Below, piece by piece: positions 1-7,919 of a stretch of 30,033 nt of DNA. Positions within the stretch are counted from its first letter, which is position 1, and each line of letters starts with the position of its first letter. The position numbers and the translations under genes are program-made. The stretch is taken from NCBI GenBank assembly GCA_965368175.1, contig CBDULX010000012.1, positions 1 to 30,033 of the forward strand, written 5' to 3'. The notes under the pieces were generated by a model. It saw only the letters and a list, made by a program, of their open reading frames with translations. It ran no database searches and was not told where the DNA came from. This stretch comes from CBDULX01 sp965368175 (GTDB lineage: Bacteria; Pseudomonadota; Gammaproteobacteria; SZUA-229).

Positions 1-89
1 CACGTTCTTGAATAGCAATATCTCTAACTGAAATTGTAGGTAATCCAGTAGATATAATATGGGATGATCTTGTTTCAGGGTTACAGAAA

Positions 90-1052
90 ATGGAATTTTC
101 GCCAGAGTTTCATGTTCCATATCGCAATGACAGGATGCCGATTGAAAGTGTTGTTGCTTTAGGGACAGTTCAGCTTGGTTTGGATTACGGGGTTGCTAAT
201 GAGTCAGGAATGCCAGATAAACAAAAGGCATTATCAATTGTTCGAAATGCTATAGATTATGGGGTAAATTGGATTGATACGGCGAGAGCTTATGGCCTGT
301 CAGAGCAGCGAGTGGGGGAAGCATTGTCTGCTGGTTGGCAGAGTCGTACTCGTATAGTTACTAAGCTGGATCCACTTAATGACCTATCAGAAGAATCATC
401 AGTTTCATGTGTGGAGAATGCAGTTCAGAACAGCTTGTTGACATCTATGCATGCTTTGAATATGAAAAATCTGGATATTCTGTTGTTGCATCGTTGGCAG
501 CACAGAAAATCATATCAAGGACAAATATGGAAAATATTGCTGGAGCAAAAAAATCAAGGCCTGGTTAAAGAATTAGGCGCCTCTATATATACTCCAGATG
601 AAGCTGTTGAAGCATTATCAGACATGGATGTAAGTCATCTTCAAATACCATTTAATATTTTTGATCACCGTTGGCTTGGTAATGATTTTAAAAAAGCATT
701 GACGAATCGGCCAGATGTACGCATACATGTGCGCAGCGTTTTCCTGCAGGGGTTACTGATTAACGATGAAGATATTTGGCCTGAATGGGATGTCGATGCA
801 ACTAATAGGATTAATCAAATTAATGGTTTGGTTCAATCGCTGGATAGAAAAAATAGAACTGATCTATGTATAGCTTATGTATTAGGCCATGATTGGGTAA
901 ATTCTATTGTAATTGGTGTTGAAACAAATGAACAGCTACTAGATAGCCTGAAAATTGCCTGTGAAAAGCCGCTGACCCTGAATGAATGTAATACAGTAGT
1001 AAAACAGCTTTTTGGTGTGCCTGATCGTTTGTTAAACCCATCACAATGGTAG
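90..1052 (+). CDS. Aldo/keto reductase of the nonulosonic acid cluster
   Basis: A 320-residue NAD(P)H-dependent oxidoreductase of the aldo/keto reductase superfamily, which reduces carbonyls or oxidises alcohols using a TIM-barrel. The barrel starts at about residue 22 (ALGTVQLGLDYG). The usual catalytic tetrad can be placed at D63, Y68, K92 and H134 (WIDTARAY, TKLD, LLLHRW). It is the first complete gene of a plus-strand run with pseG and pseI, so it probably acts on a sugar nucleotide or sugar precursor, but the substrate cannot be read from sequence. The start is uncertain. ATG at 90 has only a weak upstream AGGG, ATG at 135 would begin just before the barrel, and the frame is open and coding-like back to a stop at 9-11. 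It may therefore be the C-terminal part of a longer or fused gene. Confidence 0.85.
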   Translation: MEFSPEFHVPYRNDRMPIESVVALGTVQLGLDYGVANESGMPDKQKALSIVRNAIDYGVNWIDTARAYGLSEQRVGEALSAGWQSRTRIVTKLDPLNDLSEESSVSCVENAVQNSLLTSMHALNMKNLDILLLHRWQHRKSYQGQIWKILLEQKNQGLVKELGASIYTPDEAVEALSDMDVSHLQIPFNIFDHRWLGNDFKKALTNRPDVRIHVRSVFLQGLLINDEDIWPEWDVDATNRINQINGLVQSLDRKNRTDLCIAYVLGHDWVNSIVIGVETNEQLLDSLKIACEKPLTLNECNTVVKQLFGVPDRLLNPSQW

Positions 1053-1058
1053 TAGTTT

Positions 1059-1856
1059 ATGGAGTATTTTACATTAAAAAATCGAGTAATTTTATTAACC
1101 GGTGCCGCTGGTTATTTCGGTAGTACAATCGCAAAAGGTCTAGTTAGCGCAGGTGCCGAAGTGATTCTTGCTGGACGAACAGAGCAAAGCCTGAGGTTAT
1201 TATCTAAAAATTTGATTAATGCAGGCGGTAAAGCCCAGCCACTGGTTCTTGAGCTTAGTGATGATGATTCACGCTGTAATGCTATAGCGTGGATTAAAAA
1301 ACACTATAGTCGTCTTGATGGAATTGTGAATAATGCATACAGTGGGCGTGCAGGTGCTCTTGAGAATATTGCTGTCGACGATTTCTCAATGGCCTGCTCA
1401 CAAAATTTATCAGGGCCGTTTCACCTTATACAGCAGGCCTTACCGATTCTTCAGGAGACAGCTGTGAAAAATGATGGCGGTACATCTATCGTGAATGTGG
1501 CGTCCATGTATGGAAAAGTAAGTCCTGACCCACGTATCTATGGCGACAGTGGCCAAAATAATCCGGTACATTATGGGGCAACGAAAGCAGGTTTGATTCA
1601 AATGACTCGTTATCTTGCCTGTCATTTGGCCGATAGAAATATTAGAGTCAATTCTGTTTCGCCCGGTGCTTTTCCACGCCCAGAGGTTGGAGAAACTGCA
1701 CCAGATTTTCTGGGCCGTCTCGAACAAAAAATCCCTATGGGAAGGGTCGGTCGGGCAGAGGAAGTGATCGGCCCTGTATTATTTCTATTATCATCTGCGT
1801 CGTCATATGTTACAGGCGCAGACCTGCCTGTTGATGGTGGATGGACTGCATGGTAG
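1059..1856 (+). CDS. Short-chain dehydrogenase/reductase, PtmA-like
   Basis: A classical SDR of 265 residues, the normal family length. It has a Rossmann nucleotide-binding motif TGAAGYFG at residues 14-21, the NNAY motif near 91, and the catalytic triad S149, Y172 and K176 (YGATK). The C-terminus DLPVDGGWTAW is typical of the family. It starts 6 bases after the aldo/keto reductase stop and overlaps pseG, so it is cotranscribed. SDRs of this kind (PtmA of Campylobacter) occur in flagellin nonulosonic acid clusters. The oxidoreductase role is sure, but the exact substrate is an inference from context. Confidence 0.88.
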   Translation: MEYFTLKNRVILLTGAAGYFGSTIAKGLVSAGAEVILAGRTEQSLRLLSKNLINAGGKAQPLVLELSDDDSRCNAIAWIKKHYSRLDGIVNNAYSGRAGALENIAVDDFSMACSQNLSGPFHLIQQALPILQETAVKNDGGTSIVNVASMYGKVSPDPRIYGDSGQNNPVHYGATKAGLIQMTRYLACHLADRNIRVNSVSPGAFPRPEVGETAPDFLGRLEQKIPMGRVGRAEEVIGPVLFLLSSASSYVTGADLPVDGGWTAW

Positions 1857-2965
1857 CAACGAATATACGAGTAGCTATTCGTGTTGATGCGTCTGTTGAA
1901 ATAGGTACAGGGCATGTAATGCGTTGTTTGACGCTGGCTAAAGAATTTCAAGATCGAGATATCGATGTTTACTTTATATGTAGAGACTTGAAAGGTAATT
2001 TAGCAAGTTTAATTCAAGGAAAGAATTTTCGTTGTAAATTAATAAATGATGCAATTGACAATCTGTTAATAGATGAAAATAAACCACTGCATGCGCGATG
2101 GCTTGGTGTTTCTTGGGAGCAAGATGCAGATGAAACAGGCCAGATATTATGCGATGAAAAGGTTGACTGGCTAATTGTAGATCATTATGGATTAGATTCG
2201 CGTTGGCATCGTCAGGTTAGGAAATGTGTTGATCGTTTATTAGTGATCGATGATTTAGCGGATAGAGAACTTGATTGCGACATTTTACTAGATCAAAATT
2301 ATTACATGAATCCTGATCAGCGATATAAAAATTTAGTTAGTGATAAATGCAGATGTCTTTTAAGTCCAAGATATGCTCTTTTAAGAGAGGAGTTTACACA
2401 ACAGCTTCAAATAAAGAAATGCCGGATGCGCAACAAGATAAAGCGTTTGTTTGTGTTCATGGGGGGCGCAGATTTAACAAATGAAACAGAAAAAATTCTG
2501 ATGGCATTAGATAAGGTTGAAAATTTTCAATTTGATGTGGATCTTGTTGTGTCATCGGTTAATCCACGTGCTGATAATATCAAAAAAATGTGTAATGACA
2601 GGGGTTATTGTAATTATTTCATAGATATTGAAAATATCGGCGAGCTAATGTCAGAAGCAGATTTGGCTATTGGAGCAGGCGGATCAACAACGCTAGAGCG
2701 TTGTTATGTTGGAGTGCCGTCACTGGTTATTGTGGTGGCTGAAAACCAGAAGGAAACAACTGCGGCACTGGATATGGTTGGTGCATTGCAATGCCTTGGA
2801 TGGCATTCGGCTATAAATTCAGATGTTATTTACAGGAGTTTGAAGAAATATATCAATGATCCGAAGAAACTGGAAGAAATGTGTATAAATGCAAGAAAGG
2901 TTATAGGCGGTAACGATTTCTGTGGAGTAAATGGTGTGGTTTCAGAGATTTTGAGAACATTATGA
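1841..2965 (+). CDS. pseG: PseG, UDP-2,4-diacetamido-2,4,6-trideoxy-beta-L-altropyranose hydrolase
   Basis: PseG removes UDP from the altropyranose intermediate to give the free sugar that PseI condenses with phosphoenolpyruvate, in the cytoplasmic pseudaminic acid pathway. The fold is GT-B, related to MurG. The N-terminus carries the G-T-G-H-V-M-R-C-L signature, with the family's catalytic histidine at H25. A second-half nucleotide-binding loop GAGGSTTLE lies at about residues 278-286. The length (374 aa) suits the family. The ATG at 1841 overlaps the SDR gene by 16 bases, and a second in-frame ATG at 1850 is equally possible. The stop overlaps the next gene's ATG (ATGA), which implies translational coupling. 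Confidence 0.9.
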   Translation: MDCMVATNIRVAIRVDASVEIGTGHVMRCLTLAKEFQDRDIDVYFICRDLKGNLASLIQGKNFRCKLINDAIDNLLIDENKPLHARWLGVSWEQDADETGQILCDEKVDWLIVDHYGLDSRWHRQVRKCVDRLLVIDDLADRELDCDILLDQNYYMNPDQRYKNLVSDKCRCLLSPRYALLREEFTQQLQIKKCRMRNKIKRLFVFMGGADLTNETEKILMALDKVENFQFDVDLVVSSVNPRADNIKKMCNDRGYCNYFIDIENIGELMSEADLAIGAGGSTTLERCYVGVPSLVIVVAENQKETTAALDMVGALQCLGWHSAINSDVIYRSLKKYINDPKKLEEMCINARKVIGGNDFCGVNGVVSEILRTL

Positions 2966-3852
2966 AAAAATATGAACTTATAAAGAACAAATATGGTTAT
3001 TATGAGGTTTTGAATAAACCGAATATTGATGAGCTAGCAGAGTATTATAATAAAAAATACTATCAAAATGGTGAAGGTTCGTATAATACAGGTGTGAAAT
3101 ATACAGATGATGAGATAAGTTATTTTCTGAACAAGGTCGAGCAGAAATATATTGCAGCTATGACTGTATGTCCTGATTTAAAAAGTAGTGGCAAGTCATT
3201 TGTTGATATTGGTGCAGGTGAGGGCTGGGCGCTGAACTACTTTTCGAGCAAGGGGTGGAAATGTATGGGGGTGGATTTTAGCGAGTATGGATGTGCAGCA
3301 AATAACCCTGATCAGGTGTCTCAACTTCTGGTGGGTGATATATATGCGAATATAAAGTCTTTATGTGAAAGTCAGCGTAAGTTTGATTTCGTATTGATTG
3401 ATAATGTTTTAGAACATGTAGTAGATCCTTTTCGGATGTTAATGGATATCAAGGGAATCGTTTCTGAAAATGGTGTTTTGATAGTTGAGGTACCAAATGA
3501 TTTTTCTATAACTCAGGAAGAGTTGTTCAAAAAAGGTTATGTTTCGAAAGAATATTGGTTGGCCTTTCCTGATCACTTGTCTTATTTTAACAGGAAGGGT
3601 TTGGAGTCTCTAGCTATAGATGCGGGTTGGGATGTACGAAAAACATTTACTGCTTATCCTATTGATTTTAATCTGTTTAATGAAAATATAAACTATATAG
3701 AAAATCGTAGCGTAGGTAAATCATGTCATCATGCCAGAGTGGCTATTGAAAATATGTTTCACGCTGCTTCTGTAGAAAAAACAATTAAACTATATGAGGC
3801 AATGGCGGATATGGGTGTGGGTAGAGATATTATTATGATAATGACACGCTGA
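2962..3852 (+). CDS. Class I SAM-dependent methyltransferase
   Basis: A 296-residue methyltransferase of the Methyltransf_23 type. The SAM-binding motif I, VDIGAGEG, is at residues 81-88, followed by an acidic motif II end (GVDFSEYG) and the D-N-V-L-E-H-V motif typical of this family. An N-terminal region of about 80 residues rich in tyrosine precedes the Rossmann domain. It overlaps pseG by 4 bases, so it belongs to the sugar cluster. It could O-methylate the finished nonulosonic acid or the glyceryl group proposed for the FkbH system next door. C. jejuni flagellin is known to carry di-O-methylglyceroyl nonulosonic acids, which makes this plausible. The acceptor is inference only. Confidence 0.85.
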   Translation: MKKYELIKNKYGYYEVLNKPNIDELAEYYNKKYYQNGEGSYNTGVKYTDDEISYFLNKVEQKYIAAMTVCPDLKSSGKSFVDIGAGEGWALNYFSSKGWKCMGVDFSEYGCAANNPDQVSQLLVGDIYANIKSLCESQRKFDFVLIDNVLEHVVDPFRMLMDIKGIVSENGVLIVEVPNDFSITQEELFKKGYVSKEYWLAFPDHLSYFNRKGLESLAIDAGWDVRKTFTAYPIDFNLFNENINYIENRSVGKSCHHARVAIENMFHAASVEKTIKLYEAMADMGVGRDIIMIMTR

Positions 3853-3881
3853 ATAATAATTGTTAATTCTATGGTGAAAGT

Positions 3882-5900
3882 ATGTTAAGAGAGGTTGCTC
3901 TGCAAGATCTTGATAAAATTCTCAGATGGAGAAATTCGCCTGATGTCCGTCAGGTAATGTTTACGGATCATATAATCACGAAAGATGAGCACCTTTCGTG
4001 GTGGGAAAGAGTAAAAAAAGATAATAGCAGGGAGAATCTTGTTTATGTCTGGAAAGGTGAAGATGTTGGTGTTGTTAACTTTTATGATATAGATAACAGT
4101 ACCGGTGAATACTATTGGGGGTTTTATCTTTCGGATGCGCTAAATAGCCAGTTGACACGAATGCAAATATGGCAGGCTCTTGAAAAGGAAGCGATTGAAT
4201 ATGCCTTTAATGACTTGAACTGTAAGCGACTTTTCTGTGAGACCTTTCGTTTTAATCAGCCGGTTAATGAAATGCATAAGCGATTTGGTTTTAAAGTGGT
4301 AGCAATAGAAAAAAAATCTAAAGGTGATAAGTTAGAAGAAGTTATTATAGCAGATTTGACGCCAGAAATATATTATAAGAAATCTAGTAGCAGTTTGGCG
4401 ACATCTTCATCTCAAGTAGTGCATGTAAAAAGCGAGTTAGCAAACTCTACTATGGTATTTACTCGTCTTTCAAAGCGCTGTGTGTTTTTAGGCAGTGCAA
4501 ATCTGGGTTTTTTTACTGAAACATTTCGAAATAAAGCATCTGACTATGGTTTTGAGGTGGTCTGTACTGATATTCCATATGGTCAGTACATGGTGCAAAT
4601 GAGTGATGCAGAAAGTGAGATTCGTAGAAATTCACATGATTATGTTGTCTTTATTGAGAGAATAGAGGATTTCGTGCCAGTCAATGATGTTCTGTCGGAT
4701 GATGTTTTGCCTGTCTTGCAGAAGCGTTGGATCGAATACTTGTCTTTCATACGTAATGCACGTAACAAGCTTTCAGGTACATTTTTAATTGCTAATTCAA
4801 CGTACATAAATACATGGTTATCAAGTCTTGATCCTGCTGCTAGTGAAAATAAGGTGATATTTCAATGTATCGATAAAATGAATTCACAGCTATCAGTGCT
4901 ATGTGAAGAAATGTCAGACTCTTATATTATTGATCTTGCAAGTTTGACGCAAAAAGTTGGTCGTGATGTGGCTCATCCTGGTAAATACTGGTATATGGCA
5001 AGAGCACCTTTTTCAGAATATTTTAATAATGCTCTAAGCCAGCATTTACTGGGTATCATATTAGCACTAGAGGCTAAGACGGCTCGTGTTATTGCGCTAG
5101 ACCTGGATAATACTTTATGGAAAGGTGTTATAGGAGATGATGGGATAGAAGGGATCCAGGTTGGTGGTGATTATCCAGGAAATGCATTTAAAACTATCCA
5201 GAATATATTTAAATCTTTTCAAAAGCGTGGTATTGCACTGGCATTGTGCAGTAAGAATACAGAAAAGATTGCATTTGAAGTATTTGAAAAGCATCCAGAT
5301 ATGGTTTTAGACAAGGATGACCTGGCTGCATGGCGTGTTAATTGGCTTCCAAAGCCCGATAATCTTAGGGACTTATCAGCAGAGCTAGATCTTGGACTAG
5401 CTTCATTTTGTTTTATTGATGATAACCCGCTGGAGCGCGAAGAGGTGAGAGCGTCATTGCCAGAGGTTTATGTACCAGAAATGCCGGATGAGATATCAGA
5501 GTGGCCAGAATATATTCTGAATTTACCTGAATTAGCATATATTAGTTTAACTGATGAAGACAGAAAAAAGGCAGAGCAATATAAAGTTCGTTCTGAAATC
5601 AAGCGTGGTGAAAGACAGTCAGAGTCACGAGAGGACTTCCTTAAAACACTTGAAATGAAGTTGAGTGTAGAGCGCCTATCTGAAAGGAACCAACAAAGAG
5701 TATTACAGTTAATTAAAAAAACGAATCAATATAATGTTACTACCAGACGGCATACAGAGGCTGATATTAAAAGTCTTCTCAAGCAGGGTGAGTGTTTTGC
5801 AGTTCGACTAAAAGACAGGCTTGGTAGTGATGAGATTATAGGTGTTCTGATAGTGGTGTATGAGTATGGGAATGCAAGAATAGATACTACTCTCATGTAG
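3882..5900 (+). CDS. PseH-like N-acetyltransferase fused to FkbH-like HAD domain, 3' end frameshifted
   Basis: A multidomain protein, here read as 672 residues. Residues 1-165 are a GNAT acyltransferase that resembles PseH, the enzyme that acylates the 4-amino group of the altrosamine sugar nucleotide (LRWRNSPDVR, FTDHI, WGFYL, N-x-x-V-x-x-M-H-K-R-F-G-F). Residues 195-395 match the N-terminal part of FkbH proteins. A HAD-IIIC phosphatase follows, with nucleophile motif DLDNTLW (D407, D409) and motif IV FIDDNPLERE (D513, D514). FkbH enzymes load a glyceryl unit from 1,3-bisphosphoglycerate onto an acyl carrier protein and remove the phosphate. The ATG at 3882 has GGTGAAAG just upstream. The frame ends at TAG 5898-5900 in the middle of the conserved C-terminal motif, and the remainder continues in another frame (next entry). 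As read, the last 80 or so residues are lost. Confidence 0.85.
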   Translation: MLREVALQDLDKILRWRNSPDVRQVMFTDHIITKDEHLSWWERVKKDNSRENLVYVWKGEDVGVVNFYDIDNSTGEYYWGFYLSDALNSQLTRMQIWQALEKEAIEYAFNDLNCKRLFCETFRFNQPVNEMHKRFGFKVVAIEKKSKGDKLEEVIIADLTPEIYYKKSSSSLATSSSQVVHVKSELANSTMVFTRLSKRCVFLGSANLGFFTETFRNKASDYGFEVVCTDIPYGQYMVQMSDAESEIRRNSHDYVVFIERIEDFVPVNDVLSDDVLPVLQKRWIEYLSFIRNARNKLSGTFLIANSTYINTWLSSLDPAASENKVIFQCIDKMNSQLSVLCEEMSDSYIIDLASLTQKVGRDVAHPGKYWYMARAPFSEYFNNALSQHLLGIILALEAKTARVIALDLDNTLWKGVIGDDGIEGIQVGGDYPGNAFKTIQNIFKSFQKRGIALALCSKNTEKIAFEVFEKHPDMVLDKDDLAAWRVNWLPKPDNLRDLSAELDLGLASFCFIDDNPLEREEVRASLPEVYVPEMPDEISEWPEYILNLPELAYISLTDEDRKKAEQYKVRSEIKRGERQSESREDFLKTLEMKLSVERLSERNQQRVLQLIKKTNQYNVTTRRHTEADIKSLLKQGECFAVRLKDRLGSDEIIGVLIVVYEYGNARIDTTLM

Positions 5901-5901
5901 G

Positions 5902-6126
5902 GTGTTAGGTCGTGGTGTGGAAACGGCTTTATTGGCCTGGCTATATAGTCATATAACTAAAAAAAACATTAAGATAATAATCGGTGAAGTTATCCCAACT
6001 GAACGTAATCAGCCAGTTCGTGATATTTACACTCAACATGGTTTCATCGATTTGGGTAATTATATGTATGAACTAAGGCTTTCTGAAAAGAAGATTGAAA
6101 TGCCGGAATGGATACGATTGGAGTAA
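5902..6126 (+). pseudogene. Detached C-terminal segment of the FkbH-like protein
   Basis: This 74-codon stretch is the missing end of the preceding gene and not a separate gene. In this frame the sequence from 5893 reads SCRVLGRGVE, the motif that normally follows I-D-x-x-L-M/L in FkbH proteins, and the previous frame stops at exactly IDTTLM. The rest (IPTERNQPVRDIYTQHGF) is the GNAT-like end of FkbH. The only start available is GTG 5902, and no ribosome binding site is visible. Adding 5 bases, a second TCATG copy at the junction, would restore one continuous protein of about 749 residues. It could be a true mutation, a phase-type slip, or a sequencing or assembly error. Confidence 0.85.
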
Positions 6127-6129
6127 TAT

Positions 6130-6873
6130 ATGTATATAGAAGATTCATTCTGGACAATCTGTGGTGTTAGGTCCATCGATCATGTAGCTGTTACGACACG
6201 CGATTTGCCAGCAGTGTTAAAAGATTATTTAGGGCTACCTGGAAGTGAGTTATTACGTGGCCCCGGTATTAATACAAGCCAAAATGTAGATTATGCCTTT
6301 GTCAGATTGGCGACGGGTATGGTGGTTGGAATATTAGGTTTGAAAGAGGGCTCGCCGATTACTGAACATGTAGAAAATGGTGGAGGCGCGTATCACTTGT
6401 GTTTTACAGTTGATGATCTTGAGCAAGCGACTATTTCTGCGCTGAAAAATAATGCAATTCAAGTTGTGGAGTCAAGAGAAGATGACGCATTTGATGGTCG
6501 GCGTGTTTCCTTTTTTATGCATCCTGACCATGGGTTGTTCGAGTTTTTAGAAGCTTATCCCAAAGAAATCAAACTGACTACTAAGGTATATGCCAGTAAA
6601 AAAGCACCTCTAAAAAATAAAATAAGTGGAGATGAAGATTCTAAGCAAATTGTAAAACAGGCATTTACCAAAGTATTTCCAGATTTATCTAATAATCATG
6701 ATGTGGAAAATGCAGAATATGATGCAACTCCAGGTTGGAGCTCATTTAAGCACTTACAGTTATTCATGGAAATAGAGCAAGCAGCAGGCATTTCATTTAC
6801 GGCTGATGAAATAGCAGGAATTCAAGATTTTAATGGCCTTGTTGAGGGCCTCACACGAAAGTTGGAAGAGTAA
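6130..6873 (+). CDS. VOC (glyoxalase-like) domain fused to an acyl carrier protein
   Basis: A two-domain protein of 247 residues. Residues 13-145 form a vicinal-oxygen-chelate domain like methylmalonyl-CoA epimerase, with candidate metal ligands H18, H89 and E139 (SIDHVAV, GAYHLCF, GLFEFLEAY). After a lysine-rich linker (150-170), residues 172-247 look like an acyl carrier protein. The attachment serine is probably S205 in G-W-S-S-F-K-H-L, where most carriers have D-S-L. An ACP next to an FkbH gene is the expected carrier for a glyceryl unit. The VOC domain may act on the ACP-bound acyl group, but its reaction is not known. The start has GGAG at 6119-6122. The stop overlaps the pseI start by one base. 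Confidence 0.8.
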   Translation: MYIEDSFWTICGVRSIDHVAVTTRDLPAVLKDYLGLPGSELLRGPGINTSQNVDYAFVRLATGMVVGILGLKEGSPITEHVENGGGAYHLCFTVDDLEQATISALKNNAIQVVESREDDAFDGRRVSFFMHPDHGLFEFLEAYPKEIKLTTKVYASKKAPLKNKISGDEDSKQIVKQAFTKVFPDLSNNHDVENAEYDATPGWSSFKHLQLFMEIEQAAGISFTADEIAGIQDFNGLVEGLTRKLEE

Positions 6874-7919
6874 TGAAAGATATTTCGATCGCAGGCCGGC
6901 TGATTGGTGAGCGACATCCTCCATATATAATAGCAGAACTATCGGCAAATCATAATGGCAGTTTGGATAGGGCGCTGGATTCTATTGATATGGCCAAACA
7001 TATGGGTGCCGATGCAGTTAAGATACAAACTTATACAGCTGACACTATGACCATCGAAAGTGAGAGTCAAGAGTTTCAAATCAAAGGTGGTTTATGGGAT
7101 GGCTATACTCTTTATAGTTTGTATAAGTGGGCGGAAACCCCCTATGAATGGCATAAACCAATTTTTGATCATGCAAGAAAAGCAGGAATAACAATATTCA
7201 GTACGCCTTTTGATGAAACAGCAGTTGATCTGCTTGAGGACCTGAATGTACCAGCTTATAAAATTGCTTCATTTGAAGTAGTGGATTTGCCACTCATAAA
7301 ATATGTAGCGCAAACAAATAAGCCAATGATCATTTCAACCGGAATGGCTAATCTTGAGGAAATTACTGAAGCCGTAGAAACAGCCAGAGAAAATGGCTGT
7401 AATGAGCTGGTGTTGTTGCATTGTATTAGTAGTTATCCAGCACCTATAGACCAATCAAACTTGAGAACTATTATTGACCTGGGTTCACGGTTCAGTGTTA
7501 TTCCTGGCTTGTCTGACCATACAATGGGAACCACAGTGGCTGTCGCCAGCGTGGCTTTAGGTGCTTGTGTTATTGAAAAACATGTTACTTTGAGTCGGCA
7601 GGATAAAGGGCCGGATAGTGAATTTTCGTTAGAGCCGAAAGAGCTCAAGCAACTTTGTGAGGAAAGCAAAAATGCCTGGCAGGCCCTTGGGGAGGAAAGT
7701 TACAGACTTAAAGCTGCGGAAAAAGCAAGTTTAAATCACCGGCGTTCTATTTATATAGTCGAAGATTTAAAGGCTGGTGATGTTATAACCAGGCTAAATA
7801 CTCGTAGAATCCGCCCCGGATTTGGATTGAAGCCTAAATATTACGAAGAAATTATCGGTAAAAAAACAAACAAAGATGTGAGGCGGGGAACACCAGTTAG
7901 CTGGGACCTTTTTAGTTGA
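6873..7919 (+). CDS. pseI: PseI, pseudaminic acid synthase
   Basis: This enzyme of the NeuB/sialic acid synthase family condenses the hydrolysed hexose made by PseG with phosphoenolpyruvate to give the nine-carbon nonulosonic acid. It is 348 residues long, the usual size. The N-terminal TIM barrel opens with PYIIAELSANHNGSLDRAL, and E22 and N26 are in the active site. KIQTYTADTMT and FSTPFDETAVDLLEDLNVPA are typical family segments. A C-terminal SAF (antifreeze-like) domain covers about residues 285-345. The neighbouring pseG favours pseudaminic over legionaminic or sialic acid. The one-base overlap upstream and the TTGA overlap downstream show an operon. Confidence 0.92.
   Translation: MKDISIAGRLIGERHPPYIIAELSANHNGSLDRALDSIDMAKHMGADAVKIQTYTADTMTIESESQEFQIKGGLWDGYTLYSLYKWAETPYEWHKPIFDHARKAGITIFSTPFDETAVDLLEDLNVPAYKIASFEVVDLPLIKYVAQTNKPMIISTGMANLEEITEAVETARENGCNELVLLHCISSYPAPIDQSNLRTIIDLGSRFSVIPGLSDHTMGTTVAVASVALGACVIEKHVTLSRQDKGPDSEFSLEPKELKQLCEESKNAWQALGEESYRLKAAEKASLNHRRSIYIVEDLKAGDVITRLNTRRIRPGFGLKPKYYEEIIGKKTNKDVRRGTPVSWDLFS

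Noticed and set aside
5902..6126. Independent small acetyltransferase gene after the FkbH-like gene
   Set aside because: Its first residues complete the FkbH motif left unfinished by the previous frame, and it has no ribosome binding site of its own, so it is a detached C-terminus.
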